Of a DNA stretch of 64,000 bases, positions 33,030 to 45,157 are shown in pieces; position 1 is the first letter of the stretch; every line of letters starts with the position of its first letter. The stretch covers positions 54,115 to 118,114 of the forward strand of contig JAHLTZ010000050.1 in assembly GCA_025786725.1 (NCBI GenBank), read 5' to 3'. The notes under the pieces were generated by a model. That model saw nothing but the letters and a program-made list of their open reading frames with translations. It did not search any database and was not told the DNA's origin. This stretch comes from Syncephalis fuscata. Lineage: Eukaryota > Zoopagomycota > Zoopagomycetes > Zoopagales > Piptocephalidaceae. A program made the translations under genes and the position numbers.

Positions 33030-35840
33030 TTATTTATTTAGCAAAATCAGCCATTTGTCACTATTATGATAATAGATTAGTTTATAGTTATAGCTATTGC
33101 TTATAATTGCGCTGGAACGTGAAAGTTTTATCAATGGAACAATGGATGGTCTAACAACCTTTATTAATGTAGACTCATTGGTTGATTTTAATGCTTACCT
33201 TCCGTGGGCACATTGAAATGGATGTCTGCATCTTCCTAGTAACTTCATTAGACGACAGCAAGACTGATAGTCCAAAGGATCATTGAATTTGATTGCACCT
33301 AATAAACAAATATAAGCTTTGACTATTAATAATGTCAATTTCGTACGTTTACAGGCCATTTCTTTTAATGCATTTTGAATTGAGGAGGGACAGGCTACTA
33401 TGTGGCTGCAACTTGGTTGTGCGGCAAGTTCATGAATGCAATCCTGCACTAATCTTGCTAATATACAAGGATTATGCATATAGTGTTCATAGATCATCGT
33501 TGGTATACGAGCAGTAGAGTGGTCCTGGTGGTCTATGGACAAGTGAATAACAACGCCCCAATAAGCCAACTCAACAAGTCGCTCCTTGGCCATGACCTGT
33601 TCCTGGTGTGAAAGTGGCACAACAAACTGCTGCATATCACACTCGAATCCGTCCAGTATTCCCTTGCTAATGGCTATATATTGATCTTGCAGCCATTCCA
33701 GCAATATTCTTTCGTGAGCAGCATGCTGATCAACAAGAACAACCAAAGTAGAATTGGCTGATCCAGTTTGACAGTGTGGTATGGGCATCAGGCCAGCGAT
33801 AAACTTGTTATCAATTTGGCTTAACACTTGAATGGCCCGCAAGCTTTGATGGGGCAATTGAACTAAACAGCTATCTGCCATGGCAGCCGGTAGTGCTAGC
33901 GAACCAGAATAGTTATTTGATATCACCTTTGTATTACAATCGTATATAAACATTTCTGGTATTGGAAAGACTGGATCTATCCATGTCTGTAATGCGCTAT
34001 TAATCATTGTTGTTTAATAAAAATATAACTATTAGTATCTACCTTAAACAACTGATGATACCAAGAAATAGAATTTGCTGTTGTAGTCGTTGGTGTAATC
34101 AATAAATTTGTTGTTCTATTTTCATTTATAGCAACTGAGCTGTATAGCAATACAAATAGTCAATCAATACAGTCATCCTGTAAACAAAGCATACAACATA
34201 CTCTACCATTTGAATAGTACGCTCTTGATTATACACTGGTAGTATCGGATTTGTTGTATTATTTCCAAGTATAGCATGTCGAATAACACCAGTATCTAAC
34301 TGGAGAAACTCATCAACCAACTGGTTAACTGCTTTTCTTAGAATGTTTAATTGCTATAGTATATACGTTAACAAGTCAATAAATAGTAGATAAAATGCAT
34401 ACTTTACAACTTTCGCTTATTCTATCATAATAATTTTCACTTGGTTGACAATTAAATATAAATATAAAGGATAGTTGCCCTTTAAGCAAATCATGTGACT
34501 TATAAACTACATCCAGTTGAAGCATTTTCAACATTTGTTTGTACATCTACAAACATTGTAAATTAATGCATTTATTACATAATCCAATAGAGTTTACCTT
34601 TCGTGTACAGTTTGCATTTAAATCTTTGATAATTGCCCTGCAATCATACTCATTTCTTAACCAGTATTGATTAATATCTACATATATGAGTTAACGATAT
34701 AAAGATGCTATAAATCTAGAAAAGGATACAGATATATTGAATAGTCTATAACACATTAGTATTAGTAGTAGCATTTCAAACATATGGATATTTTGTAGCT
34801 AGCCTACTTTTACTGTCCATCTAGACCATGAAAGCCATCCAGTAAGAACAACATTGTCGCTATACTTGCGTACTCTTTCAAAGAATAGCTAATGATACCA
34901 GTTAGCAATATATTCTATGTTCATATTATTACAAGTACTTGGCCTATGTTTTTGCCATAGATATTACGTAGCCGTTGCGGCATAGTTCCCTACATCAATA
35001 TTAAATACACTGATATGTATTGTTTTATTACATACAGTTGGAATATCTAAAAGACAATCTTCTGTTGATTTATCCCACAAAGTAAATCGAACATTACAAT
35101 GTCTTAGCGAATAAGCAACAATATGGTAAATTGTACTAGCAATATGACGTGTCCGTGGTATTTGATGTAATATACGCTGTCTAACTAAACACTATTGAAT
35201 TTCAGTATATTGTTTAATTTAACTTACATTATAGAAAAGTGCAGTAACTTGTACTCTAGTTCCGTAGCTTTTTAAAAAAGCCACTTTATTTATTTGCATT
35301 GTTTTAGCATGCATGAGTTTAACTGTAACTGGAATAGATTCGCTTGTATGCCAACTAGTAATAAACAATTGGGCAATACAAGATAGATTTGCCAATGCTA
35401 ATGAACACTTATTAGTATATTATTACATATTGAATAGCACGCCTCACCTTGACCACGATAGCCATAACACATGGCTACATCATCCTCTCTTTCAGGATCT
35501 TGTTTTGAAGTGGCTATATGCAAATTAGTACAAATAGTATAACAGTGTAATAACATATACATACCATAGTAACCAATGGAAAATAAATTACTTTTGGTCA
35601 TGCCTATGCCATTATCCTCTACTGTAACATTTGAAGAATCGATATAGATTTGTATATGATTAGCTTTAGCATCTAGACCTTTTCAAAAGATTAAATATTT
35701 GATAATAGCTATACTAAATGGTATTTACTATTCTCTATCAAGGCACATATACAGCTAGATATTGTAGATATTTTCGCAGATGCCTTGATATGCTGTTGCT
35801 CATCCAGCTCCAACAGCTGTATGCCGTTATATTCAGTCAT
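33030..35840 (-). CDS. MLH3: DNA mismatch repair protein MLH3 (MutL homolog)
   Basis: MutL-type protein that pairs with MLH1 to nick DNA in meiotic crossing-over and mismatch repair (family knowledge). The start at 35838-35840 gives MTEYNGIQLLELDEQQHIKA, then the GHKL ATPase core: ENSLDAKANHIQIYID, VTVEDNGIGM, YYGTSKQ, YGYRGQGEA. About ten exons. The C-terminal endonuclease motif DQHAAHERILLE fits DQHA(X)2E(X)4E exactly (about 33695-33730). A downstream intron joins ACK to RAIKFND, then FQCAHGR joins across another intron to PSIVPL, the MLH3/PMS signature. The stop at 33030-33032 follows a short divergent tail. Oddity: the position matching the catalytic Glu (E29 of E. coli MutL, in KELVENS) appears to be Ala (CALIENS). 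Confidence 0.9.
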
Positions 35841-36098
35841 TAATATATACCACACTTAATTAAAAACAAATAAAAGGGATGGTTATTAGACTGTTAACAG
35901 TGGTTGCACTGTAATATGACTGTTACCAGATATTTAATTAAATGTAAAAATGTAACTGACTTTATTTTATTATATTTTTGCATTAAAAATGTAATTGTAA
36001 GCAATGAACTGTATTTATGAATCAAATATGTATTTTAATCATCAATTTCAGTATTTTGTTCTTTACCTTTTTCAACTTCTCATCTTTTTATTTTCATT

Positions 36099-36911
36099 AT
36101 GGAAGCCCAAGAACTTGCCAGTTATAAGTACCAGCTGGAGCAGGTCGAGACTCTCTTGGCCGATGATCCGGAGAATGCTGAGATGCTTAAACTGAAAACC
36201 GATCTGGAAGAGCTTATTGCTTTGTCGGCCAACTTGGTGAGTGAGGTGTCTGATACACGCAAGCCTGCTACAACCTTGGAATCGTCAGCTCCAGTAGATA
36301 AATCGGAGATGCCCGATGAAGAAGTAGATGTGCTTCTACGCCGTATGGAGGCCGATCTAAGCAGTCGCCCTATTACAATGCCTGACGACGAGCGTTCACT
36401 AGATGCACCACGTGCCAAATGGGTAGTAGGTGATCGTATTCAAGCCCGTTACAAAAACGACGGCAAACTTTATTCTGCACGTGTTGTATCCGTTGGTGGC
36501 AGTGACGCAGCACCGGTGTATTCAGTTGTATTTAAAGGCTATGAAGGCGATGCACCCGAGATTGTAGCACATGCCGACACTTGTCCTCTGTTAAGTGCAA
36601 AAACCGCCGGTGGTGATAGACCAAAAAAACGCAGTGCACCAGAGCCTATTACAGGAGAAGAGGCAGAAAAGAAGATAAAAGGCACAGCTGCGCGTAAAAT
36701 GCGCCAGCAAGAACAACGAGAACGACAACAAAGCTGGCTATCATTTGCATCGGGCGGCAAGAAGAAAGCCGTTAAAAAAACGGGTGCTATTAATAAGAAA
36801 TCCATATTTGCCACACCTGATAATGGTCAGGGCCGTGTTGGTGTTGTAGGCAGTGGCCGTCCAATGACGCAATTTGGCAATAGAAATAAGCATGTATATG
36901 AAAATAAATAG
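36099..36911 (+). CDS. spf30: survival-of-motor-neuron-related splicing factor SPF30 (SMNDC1)
   Basis: Tudor-domain splicing factor needed for tri-snRNP joining (family knowledge). Single exon, 270 residues. N-terminal helical region (LASYKYQLEQVETLLADDPE), then a Tudor domain at about residues 107-160 (KWVVGDRIQARYKNDGKLYS, VVFKGYEGD), then a Lys/Arg/Gln-rich nuclear C-terminus (KMRQQEQRERQQSWLSF and KKSIFATPDNGQGRVGV, typical of SPF30). The divergent promoter shared with MLH3 is about 260 bp. Confidence 0.9.
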   Translation: MEAQELASYKYQLEQVETLLADDPENAEMLKLKTDLEELIALSANLVSEVSDTRKPATTLESSAPVDKSEMPDEEVDVLLRRMEADLSSRPITMPDDERSLDAPRAKWVVGDRIQARYKNDGKLYSARVVSVGGSDAAPVYSVVFKGYEGDAPEIVAHADTCPLLSAKTAGGDRPKKRSAPEPITGEEAEKKIKGTAARKMRQQEQRERQQSWLSFASGGKKKAVKKTGAINKKSIFATPDNGQGRVGVVGSGRPMTQFGNRNKHVYENK

Positions 36912-37383
36912 TCGTGAAATAAAATGGCTTTTACTTGTACAGCATTCATTGCTTTTGTTTAATCAAATAAACTGACTAATATTTTATTAACAAATTACAT
37001 CAACTATTATGTATGTTGCTTATACGATTGTTATATTTACACTTGTATCCAAGTAGAAATCATTGTTAATATAAATGCAATCAATTAAAATACAAAGACA
37101 TTATAAAAAGTCATTTTATTACTAGTAAATGTTAACTATTCACTTAATAAACTCGATAAGCCTCTCGTCTATTCACTCACACTTATGAGCACGTGTTATA
37201 ACCTTCACCGTCATTCACTCATCTTGACGTCCACTCTTTCTTTTCACTCTCACTACTATATCTTACTGTAAGCAATCCTGCCAACCAGACCAGCCAGTCC
37301 ATAAACGCTGCTCTATTGTACGCACCATCGGCCATAGCGCCTTATTAAGCCACAATATTGATTTTTCTACATTCATTTAACCA
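36912..37383. other. spacer
   Basis: AT-rich 3' flank of spf30 followed by a CT/CA-rich stretch (about 37160-37340), a probable promoter and leader of the next gene. No other feature. Confidence 0.4.
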
Positions 37384-39665
37384 ATGTCTAAAGTTGCCGA
37401 TCTTATTGCTCGCTTCAGTAAGAAGCCAGCTGGAGAGGAGCCTGCCGGACCGTCATCTCGCGAACCAATAGTCAGTGGTGGAATTGGGTCCATCAAAGCA
37501 CGACTTAGCTCTCAAAAGCCTGCCGACTCGACAGAAGAAGAGGCCGATGTAGATCGACCAGCACCAGTACGGGGCAGTGTACAAAAACTCTGGGAAGCCC
37601 GTAAAGAACAGCGAGAGAAAGAGGAGGCTGAAGAAGCGGCCAATGAACGATCTCAGACCAACACTGACGACAATGAACAAACGACAAGTGGAAGTAGTGA
37701 GAATGCTGCGTTTGAAGCGGGTCATGTAAGTTAATAGCTGACTCTAATAGGCAGAATAGATATTGATATAACAAGTAGGTTGACAAACTAGCCAATATCA
37801 TGGCCAATAGTGGAGCAGTACCTATTATTAAACCAATGGATTATGCGGCTAAACGAGCAGAAGTCAAAGCTAAGGAGGAAGAAGAAGAACGGTTAAGACA
37901 GGCAGCTGAAGAGGAAGAGCAGGCTAGAAAAGCAGCTGAAGAAGAACAAGCAAGACAGGCAGCTGAAGAAGAAGAAGGTTAAGAAAAGCAGCTGAAGAAG
38001 AACAAGCAAGACAAGCAGCTGAAGAGGAAGAGCAGGCTAGAAAAGCAGCTGAAGAGGAAGAACGGTTAAGAAAAGCAGCTGAAGTGGAAGAGCAGGCTAG
38101 AAAAGCAGCTGAAGAAGAACAAGCAAGACAGGCAGCTGAAGAAGAAAAGAACGATAAAAACAAAGAGATTGAAATAGATGAAATAAATAAAGAAGTAGAG
38201 AAAGATGAAGTGAAAGAAGTAGTAACAACAAAATCTACTGAACTTGAAACTACTAAAAAGAAAGAAGAACCAATAACTACTACTATTGTTGTAAAAGAAG
38301 AACAAGAAGAAAAGGAAAGCAATATTAATCCACAAGTGTCAACAACATTTAATCAACAAAAAGAAGTAAATGATCATATTGAAATTAATAGTAAACAAGA
38401 TGAATCAACAGACACTACAATTAATGAACAGATAGAAATCATTTCAGATAACAATGACTCAACTGAAAGTAAAGACAAATCTAATCCCCAACTTACTCGT
38501 AGTCAAACTGCCCCACTGAAGATGTAGACAACAAAGTACCTGATATACGTTCATTGGCACGTATGCTATCAGATCAAGTAAGTAGTTTATTAATAACAAC
38601 AAATACAATATATTAATATTTAATATAGGCTGTACATCGAGTTAAAGATAGACCTGCATCATATTCTCCAGCCAGTGACACAAATGATATGGTTGATGCC
38701 ACATCTCCTCCTCGTCCCTTCAGTATTGCTCTTCCTGGTCTAGCCAATCCAGTCCGTGTTCCTTCCAAACAAGATACTGATAATGAAGATGACACTAAAG
38801 ATGAACAGTCAGCCACTGATACATCAAATGGACCATTAAAACCTTTAACAGGTCGATTTAGTAAACCTGCCAATAGAGGCCGTCGTCTACCAACCCGTGT
38901 ACGTAAAGAATCAACTGAAAAGACAAATGACACAACAGAAAGTGAAGTGTCTAATAACACCTCTACTGAAGAACAAAAGACTGAAACACCCATTGTATCT
39001 ATTCAATCAATGGAATCATGTGACGATGAAGTAGAGGCAACATTAAATGATGATACAACTTATATGTTAACTGAAGAACCTGTACTAATTATTGAACAGG
39101 CTGAAACTGATGCCAATACTAATGATATACAGTTACATGTCAATGTAGCAGCCATTAAAGATAAGAAACAACAATCAGCATCAGTGCCATCATCGCCTAT
39201 AACAAAGCAGTCAAAGGTATCTCATGGTAGAAGTTCTTCAGTGACTAAAGGTCATGTAAAGACTAAATCAGGTTCATTAAAGAAATCGGATATACCATCT
39301 GGTGGATCTATTAAAAAAACATCCAGTCAATCATCGACTGGATCAAGTAAATCGGCCACCACTTCCAGTGTAAGACGCACAACAGCGATAGAGGCCTCGA
39401 GTCGACTCTACGCGCCTACAGCATCTTCAGCGGCTAAACAGCGTGTACCAGTTACCACCAAGTCACCAATGATGGCCGTCTTAGTCCGATGCCGAGTCGC
39501 AGTCCACCCAACCGTAACATGTCACGATCACCCTCCCGTATGAGTATGCGAAGTGATAGTCATGATGGCTATCATAGTGGCAATAGTAGTTCATCTGAAC
39601 CGATGCCCTCCACCTCACATAGTAGAACTGCTTCTGGTGATCAACATCGATCAGGGACACTATAA
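37384..39665 (+). CDS. coiled-coil, low-complexity protein of unknown function
   Basis: Exons: 37384-37725, 37779-38577, 38629-39665. N-terminus MSKVADLIARFSKKP. The second exon has a heptad-like Glu/Ala/Arg repeat (units of AAEEEQARQ, AAEEEERLRK; about 37860-38150), predicted as a long charged coiled coil. It continues into an acidic Thr/Ser/Lys-rich region. The third exon has basic Ser/Pro segments (RFSKPANRGRRLPTRVRK, SPPNRNMSRSPSRMSMRS) suggesting a cytoskeletal or phosphorylated scaffold protein; that is inference. Three single-base losses interrupt the frame: near 37977, near 38513 (C-run) and near 39463. In each case the neighbouring frame continues in obviously matching composition to a stop at 39663-39665. 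No known domain. Confidence 0.7.
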
Positions 39666-39880
39666 TAACATTTATTAGGATTATCCATTTACTGCACCTT
39701 CATCATTCACACTATCCAATTAACTAGTTATTGTGAATAAAATATTAATATGTTATTATATTAAATATGTTAAATGGGTTGTGTTAATGTTTATTAATTA
39801 GTATTTTAACATTTTAACATTTAAATCCCTTTTGTTTCATACAATTGACTTTTTGTCTATTATTTCTCACTTTTTATTCA

Positions 39881-41427
39881 ATGCCGAGTAACAGCGCTTT
39901 ATCTATTCTACGTGCTCATTATGCACAGGCTGCTGAATTACTATTACTGCGCCGCTTAGACGAGGCTGAAGTGGCTTGTGAACGGGCACTGGGTCAACTA
40001 GGACCGATGATTAGAGAAGTAAAGAAAACAACGCGCTCTGAAGATAGTCGACGTAACGTGGACTGGCCCAGAAAGGTATGGCTTCTACGTATTGCCCTTA
40101 CCAGTGCCCAACTTGAAGAACAGCCTATATCCACGGTAAATGATGAACAACTACTCCTTATTAATGAGCGCGTACGTAATAGTTATGCGGATAACGAGGA
40201 TATCCATCCAGATATTATAGCTGCATTGTAAGTATAAACGGAATGGTGAGTGCGTGGATGAGTGAGTGTGACCGTCGACTAAATGTTCGGCAATCAATGT
40301 GCCGCACTCCTATTACCCATGTTCCCATAATACATATCAATATGTTTATTAATACATTGATCTACTATTTAATGAATAGGGAAATGCTGGCCCTTAAGTT
40401 TAATTGTTTAGATGCTGCACGTATTATTGCCGAGACTTGGTTGGCCAGTCTAACGGATGTTATTTTTGAAGCGGTCACTCGTGCCAATACACTTATTACA
40501 GATCCTAGTCAGAGTGGCACACTTACGGACCGTGAACTATCTGGATCTACAGTTCTATTATCGCATCCATCGACGACGAATGATGCAGATAGCAGTAATA
40601 CAACAGCGAATGTAGAGGAACAATTAAGAAAAGGATATGAACGAGTAATAGAACTGTATACACTTCATGTACTGCCTCAATTAGATGAATGGGAAACTGC
40701 CCATGAATTTCTAACTTATAATGATATGTTACATACAACTAACAGAAAGTAAGATGAATATATAAATATATAGATATGGATAAGTACTAATGAATCTATA
40801 AATGTTTACGAATAGATATGTCTCAAATCATTAAAGCGATTAAGAAAGGCAGCTATTAAAGCACAAAATAGTTTAATTGAACAACAACAACAACAGGATA
40901 TTGAACAAGATACAAGTTGGATGGAATCAACATGGATATCAACCACAAGTGGTAGAGCAGCAGAGAATGGACAAGCATTAACATCTAATGCTACATTGTC
41001 ATCGACTTCTCCTTCTCCTTCTCCTTCTTCTTCCTCTCCTTCTACGTCATCGCCTTTATCGTCTTCACTAGTCAATGGTAGTAATTCATCTCATGTAATA
41101 TACAGCATCAAGGAAAAGATGTTGTAACTAGTGGATCTACTTCAACTGGACCGTCTAAATCTACAAGACATACATCAACTACCTCTTCCCTCCTCTCCTT
41201 CATCCTCCTTCATCATCTCTTGGCTAGTACGACTAGAACAACAATGTCGTTTACTATTTAGAAGAGCTGAATCATATGGCATTAATTATTGGATCATTAC
41301 ATTAACCATACTATGGATACTACGTCGTCTTCTATCGAGTCAACCAACAATTAATAGGCTATTGAGTCAAGGATGGCAGAAATTTTTACAAACTATTAAA
41401 ATGGGCACCACAGTTACATATGTTTAA
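39881..41427 (+). CDS. tail-anchored PEX26-like peroxin (tentative)
   Basis: The first exon (39881-40227) has AAELLLLRRLDEAEVACERALGQL, very like the helical repeat at the start of PEX26. A 152-nt intron leads to exon 2 (40380-40748) with an IIAETWLASLTD ... YTLHVLPQLDEWETAHEFL block, again ordered as in PEX26. A Ser/Pro-rich linker follows, then one transmembrane helix close to the C-terminus (NYWIITLTILWILRRLL) and a short tail, as in tail-anchored PEX26/Pex15, the peroxisomal dock for PEX1-PEX6. The frame changes at about 40748-40815 and once or twice in 41090-41190, so exon borders or base errors there are unresolved. It ends 36 bp from the convergent MED22 gene. Confidence 0.55.
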
Positions 41428-41462
41428 TAAATAAAGACCACTATATTAATAATAGCATTTAA

Positions 41463-42091
41463 TTACACAGATCGTCGATAAGGTGTGGAAAAGTAGACAT
41501 GTTCCATTGTTTGTAGTAAAGTGTCCAATTCAGTAATAACCTGTTGGGTTGTATCGCGCATTTGTTGTTGTTCTTGTTGAAGTGTTGACATTCTATCAGC
41601 CACAATAGAGGCCAGTGATTGAGTCTCATTAAGAACAAATGTTCTCTTTAATTCCGATACCATTGACATAAGTGATTCGGCAGCAAATAACTAATTATAT
41701 GGATTAATAATGACGAGTGGCTATATTAATGTAATCATGATGTATCTTACAATATTAGTGGCGCGTGTCTCTAAAGCAAAGCCTTCTTCAGCCAGTTGGA
41801 ATTTATCTTTATTTGTTACCTATATATATATATATATCGTTGTATTAGTTTAATTTTATTAGGTTATCTCTAGCTTACGGTGGCCATACGAATGATATCG
41901 GTAAAGCCATCGGCTAATTGGTCAAGTTCATTGTCTAATCGACGATGACGCGACTCTTCTAATTCCGATAATAACTCGGAAGAAGTGGATGGCTGCTGGG
42001 TCGGACCTGATGCAGACGATGATTGAGGTACTGAAGGTGTTGCACCGGCTGAAGTAGCCGGGTGGTTAGTAGAAGTAGAGGCACGTATCAT
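41463..42091 (-). CDS. MED22: Mediator complex subunit 22
   Basis: Head-module subunit of Mediator (Srb6 in yeast), linking activators to RNA polymerase II. Exons: 41879-42091, 41751-41819, 41463-41690. N-terminal Ser/Pro/Thr-rich stretch, then the conserved helices: LDNELDQLADGFTDIIRMATV, FQLAEEGFALETRATNI, LFAAESLMSMVSELKRTFVL. A Gln-rich helix (STLQQEQQQMRDTTQQV) ends the protein. About 170 residues, close to the family size. The second intron is a (TA)n tract. Divergent from the TMEM209-like gene, sharing a 155-bp promoter region. Confidence 0.87.
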
Positions 42092-42246
42092 ATTAGAATA
42101 GTTATGAAATAAAGAATACGGTGACGATATTTGTTATTGATGTGTATTTACACTTTTTTGTTTTCTTTTAAACCATTGTGTACACGCGTCACTATTAACC
42201 TACACTTTCTTTTTTTTCTTTCTGTTACGTGCTGTTTATCGCGAAT

Positions 42247-45157
42247 ATGGACGTGCCTGATCTATTATCGACCTCGCGTATTTATCATTCGCGTCCATCA
42301 AAGACCAACTATACAAGTGCTAGGAGTGCGCATGTTGCTACTACCACACCCAATACGTCATTTATATTTGGACCGGCACCTATAGCTACTGCCGCCCATA
42401 CTAGCACTGCTACTGTTGCCGATACAGATACGCCTATAGGTCATTGGGAACATCCAGCTATAAAGTTACTCGATCAACAACGACGATCTAATGAGACACT
42501 TTTAGCAACTCGTCGACGATTCCGGATTAATGTCGCATTTCTTTTATTGTTTATTGCTATAACGAATCTTGGTTATTATAGGTAAGTTTTAGCGTATTTT
42601 AGTATATTGACTAAATATTGTTTTGTAGAAGTGTTATTGGATTTATTGGATGGGTCATTCCTGGTCTAGGCAATCTATTCAGCTATGCAGGTAAGAACGA
42701 AAGTTGTTTAAGACTATGGATAGTATTGTTAATCAGTATCTATGAATAGAATGGCTAGTCTATCTAGTATTTGGTGTTAATATTACAGATGCATGGATTA
42801 GATGGACTAAACCCAATTCGGCTTATGCTTCACTGCCCTTAACTCAATATCAACGACGATTATTGGGATTACCAGAATTAGTTGATGTAAAATGTTAGTA
42901 CATTAATACTTATTAATATTGTTATATTTACTGTTAAATAATAGCACCTAAGGAGGGTACGGAAATGATGGCAGCCCCTCGATATCAACCTATTGTTAAT
43001 AGTGTAAGTTATTAGTGCACTATTAAATGGTTAATTAATTATATTGAATCAGTTACGTCAAAGTGTATCAACAACACCAGCTGGTCCATCTCGTCGATAT
43101 CCAGCAACTACTACACCATTTGGGTAATTATCTATATGAACATGAATATTTATGTATTAATTATTAGTTAATTAATAAATTAATAAATTAATAGAACGAC
43201 CCCACGAGGTATTATGGGAATGACCACCACACCACTCAATTCACCACCACCACGATCAATGTTATTTGGTAACAATCATGGATATTTACGTGAAAGACAA
43301 AATAGAAGTACATTTGGTAAGTGATTTAACCTATATTGTGGATAATATAATCTAATATAATCTAATATATATATATATATTATGTGTAATTATAGGTGAT
43401 ATTAGTGGTCAACCTTTAACGGAGGCCAGTGAAATTGATGCATTAATTGATGCCAATGAGCCTACATTAAATATGTCCATGTTATCACAAAGTACGTATT
43501 TATTACAATTCTATTTATAGATAACTATAATATGGTATGTATTTAGGTGGTATTATGGATCGATCTGGTGCTTCTACACTTCATTTAAGCGCTTTATCAC
43601 CTGGCAATGGACAAGGACTATCTACAAATTATGGACAGCCACCTATTCCAACATTTGCTTACCAAGAAGCATTACCAATTACTAAGCGAAATCTAGCAAC
43701 TGCCACTGTAGAACGTGCACTAGATGGACTTGGCTACAAAGATCCACAAACGGTAAATATCCAGTCTATAGCTATTTTAGCATACTTATAGCTATTGTAA
43801 TAGGTATTGGACGAACTAGGTGTGGATTTATACATCGATACCTGGACAGAGAATTTGCGTATGGTAATTAATAGAATATTTGTATAGGCCACTACTAATC
43901 TAATAGATTAATAATAGTGGTTATCCAGCCGTGTATTACGCAGTATAGTTCAGCTAGTCAATGAGGTTGATCAAGAGTTGTCACAACAAGGATTAGCCCA
44001 TTTGGATTCATCAAAGTGTCAACTTCCACTAAACGAGTATCCAGCTATTGCTATGGCATTGGAACCCAATAAACCTGCCCCTGCAACCACAGCCACATCT
44101 GGATTAATAAAACCTTGTAAGTTGATAATATCAATAGTATAGTAATACTATAAAATAAATACTTATAATTGGTACTATTATTGTAGTTGGATTTGGACAG
44201 ACAGGAACTGCTTTTGGAGCATCGACTAATCTACAACCGCAGCCATCACAAATACCCCAAACATTGGTTGAATTAGTACAGCGGTATCCTCAGGTAATTT
44301 ATTGTTAATCATTAAATAAACTACTTGCTAATTAATAGCAATTAGATGCCATTGGTACGCAAACGTATTGAATTAGAGAGATATTTAAATATACCAGGCT
44401 ATACATGTCGTGATTATATTATAGCTCGTATTAAAGGTAAGTGTATAGATAGACGAGTATATAGATGGATAAATAAGTATACTAATGGATAAAATGATAG
44501 ATTTGGCTGTAGGTGGTGTATTGGCAGCCTATAGGTGGGATAGTGGCGCTATTATTTGGAATGATGATAAGAAATGGACACCTGAAATGCCATCAGATGC
44601 ACAGGTAATGAAGTGGCAGTAATGATCTAAAGTAACTCTATTAACCTATAGTTATTAGTTAATACTGCATTTGTTTTGTACATTCCTTGATATGGTAACG
44701 CCTGACAACGATGTTACTTTCCCTATGAATGTACCATTTTCTAGTCTACACTATCTTGCTGAAGGTACAAAGCCAGGTAACTATTACGGCATAATTATAT
44801 AACGAATGATTAATTATGGTTATTATGGTATTTAGATCCAAATGTGGCTATTCAGCTTAAACAAGTTAAAAAGCACCCTCCTCACTACTGTTTAGTGGTG
44901 GACAATAAGTACTGGGATGTTTATCCGGTAAGTAGAAGCGATAGATGAGCATTAATTGAATACCAATAGTATGATTAGAAACGCAGCAATTTATTCCATA
45001 CATTAGTGCTGTTTACATTTTATGCTAATACACGATGTGCTGGATATTTGGGGTAAGTAGATTAACAGCAAAACAAATAGAAAACTTATACACTTTGACT
45101 AGATTGTTGAAACTGTCCAGTAAAGCAGTAGGATTGAGTGAAGTAGTTGCTGAATAA
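42247..45157 (+). CDS. TMEM209-like nuclear-envelope membrane protein
   Basis: Member of the family labelled cytochrome b561 N-terminal (PF09786), represented by human TMEM209, a nuclear-envelope protein; assignment is by conserved blocks. N-terminus polar, then two transmembrane helices (FLLLFIAITNLGYY and a second across the next exons). A long Ser/Pro/Asn-rich linker follows, then the conserved C-terminal region: FAYQEALPITKRN, VRKRIELERYLNIPGY, YIIARIKDLAVGG, WNDDKKWTPEMPSDAQ, LHLFCTFLDM, HPPHYCLVVDNKYWDVYP, LFHTLVLF, CAGYLG. About 15 short introns (40-70 nt). At two places the acceptor must be the second of two nearby TAG sites (near 44346 and 44658) to keep frame. Stop 45155-45157 overlaps an AATAAAG motif. 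Confidence 0.8.
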
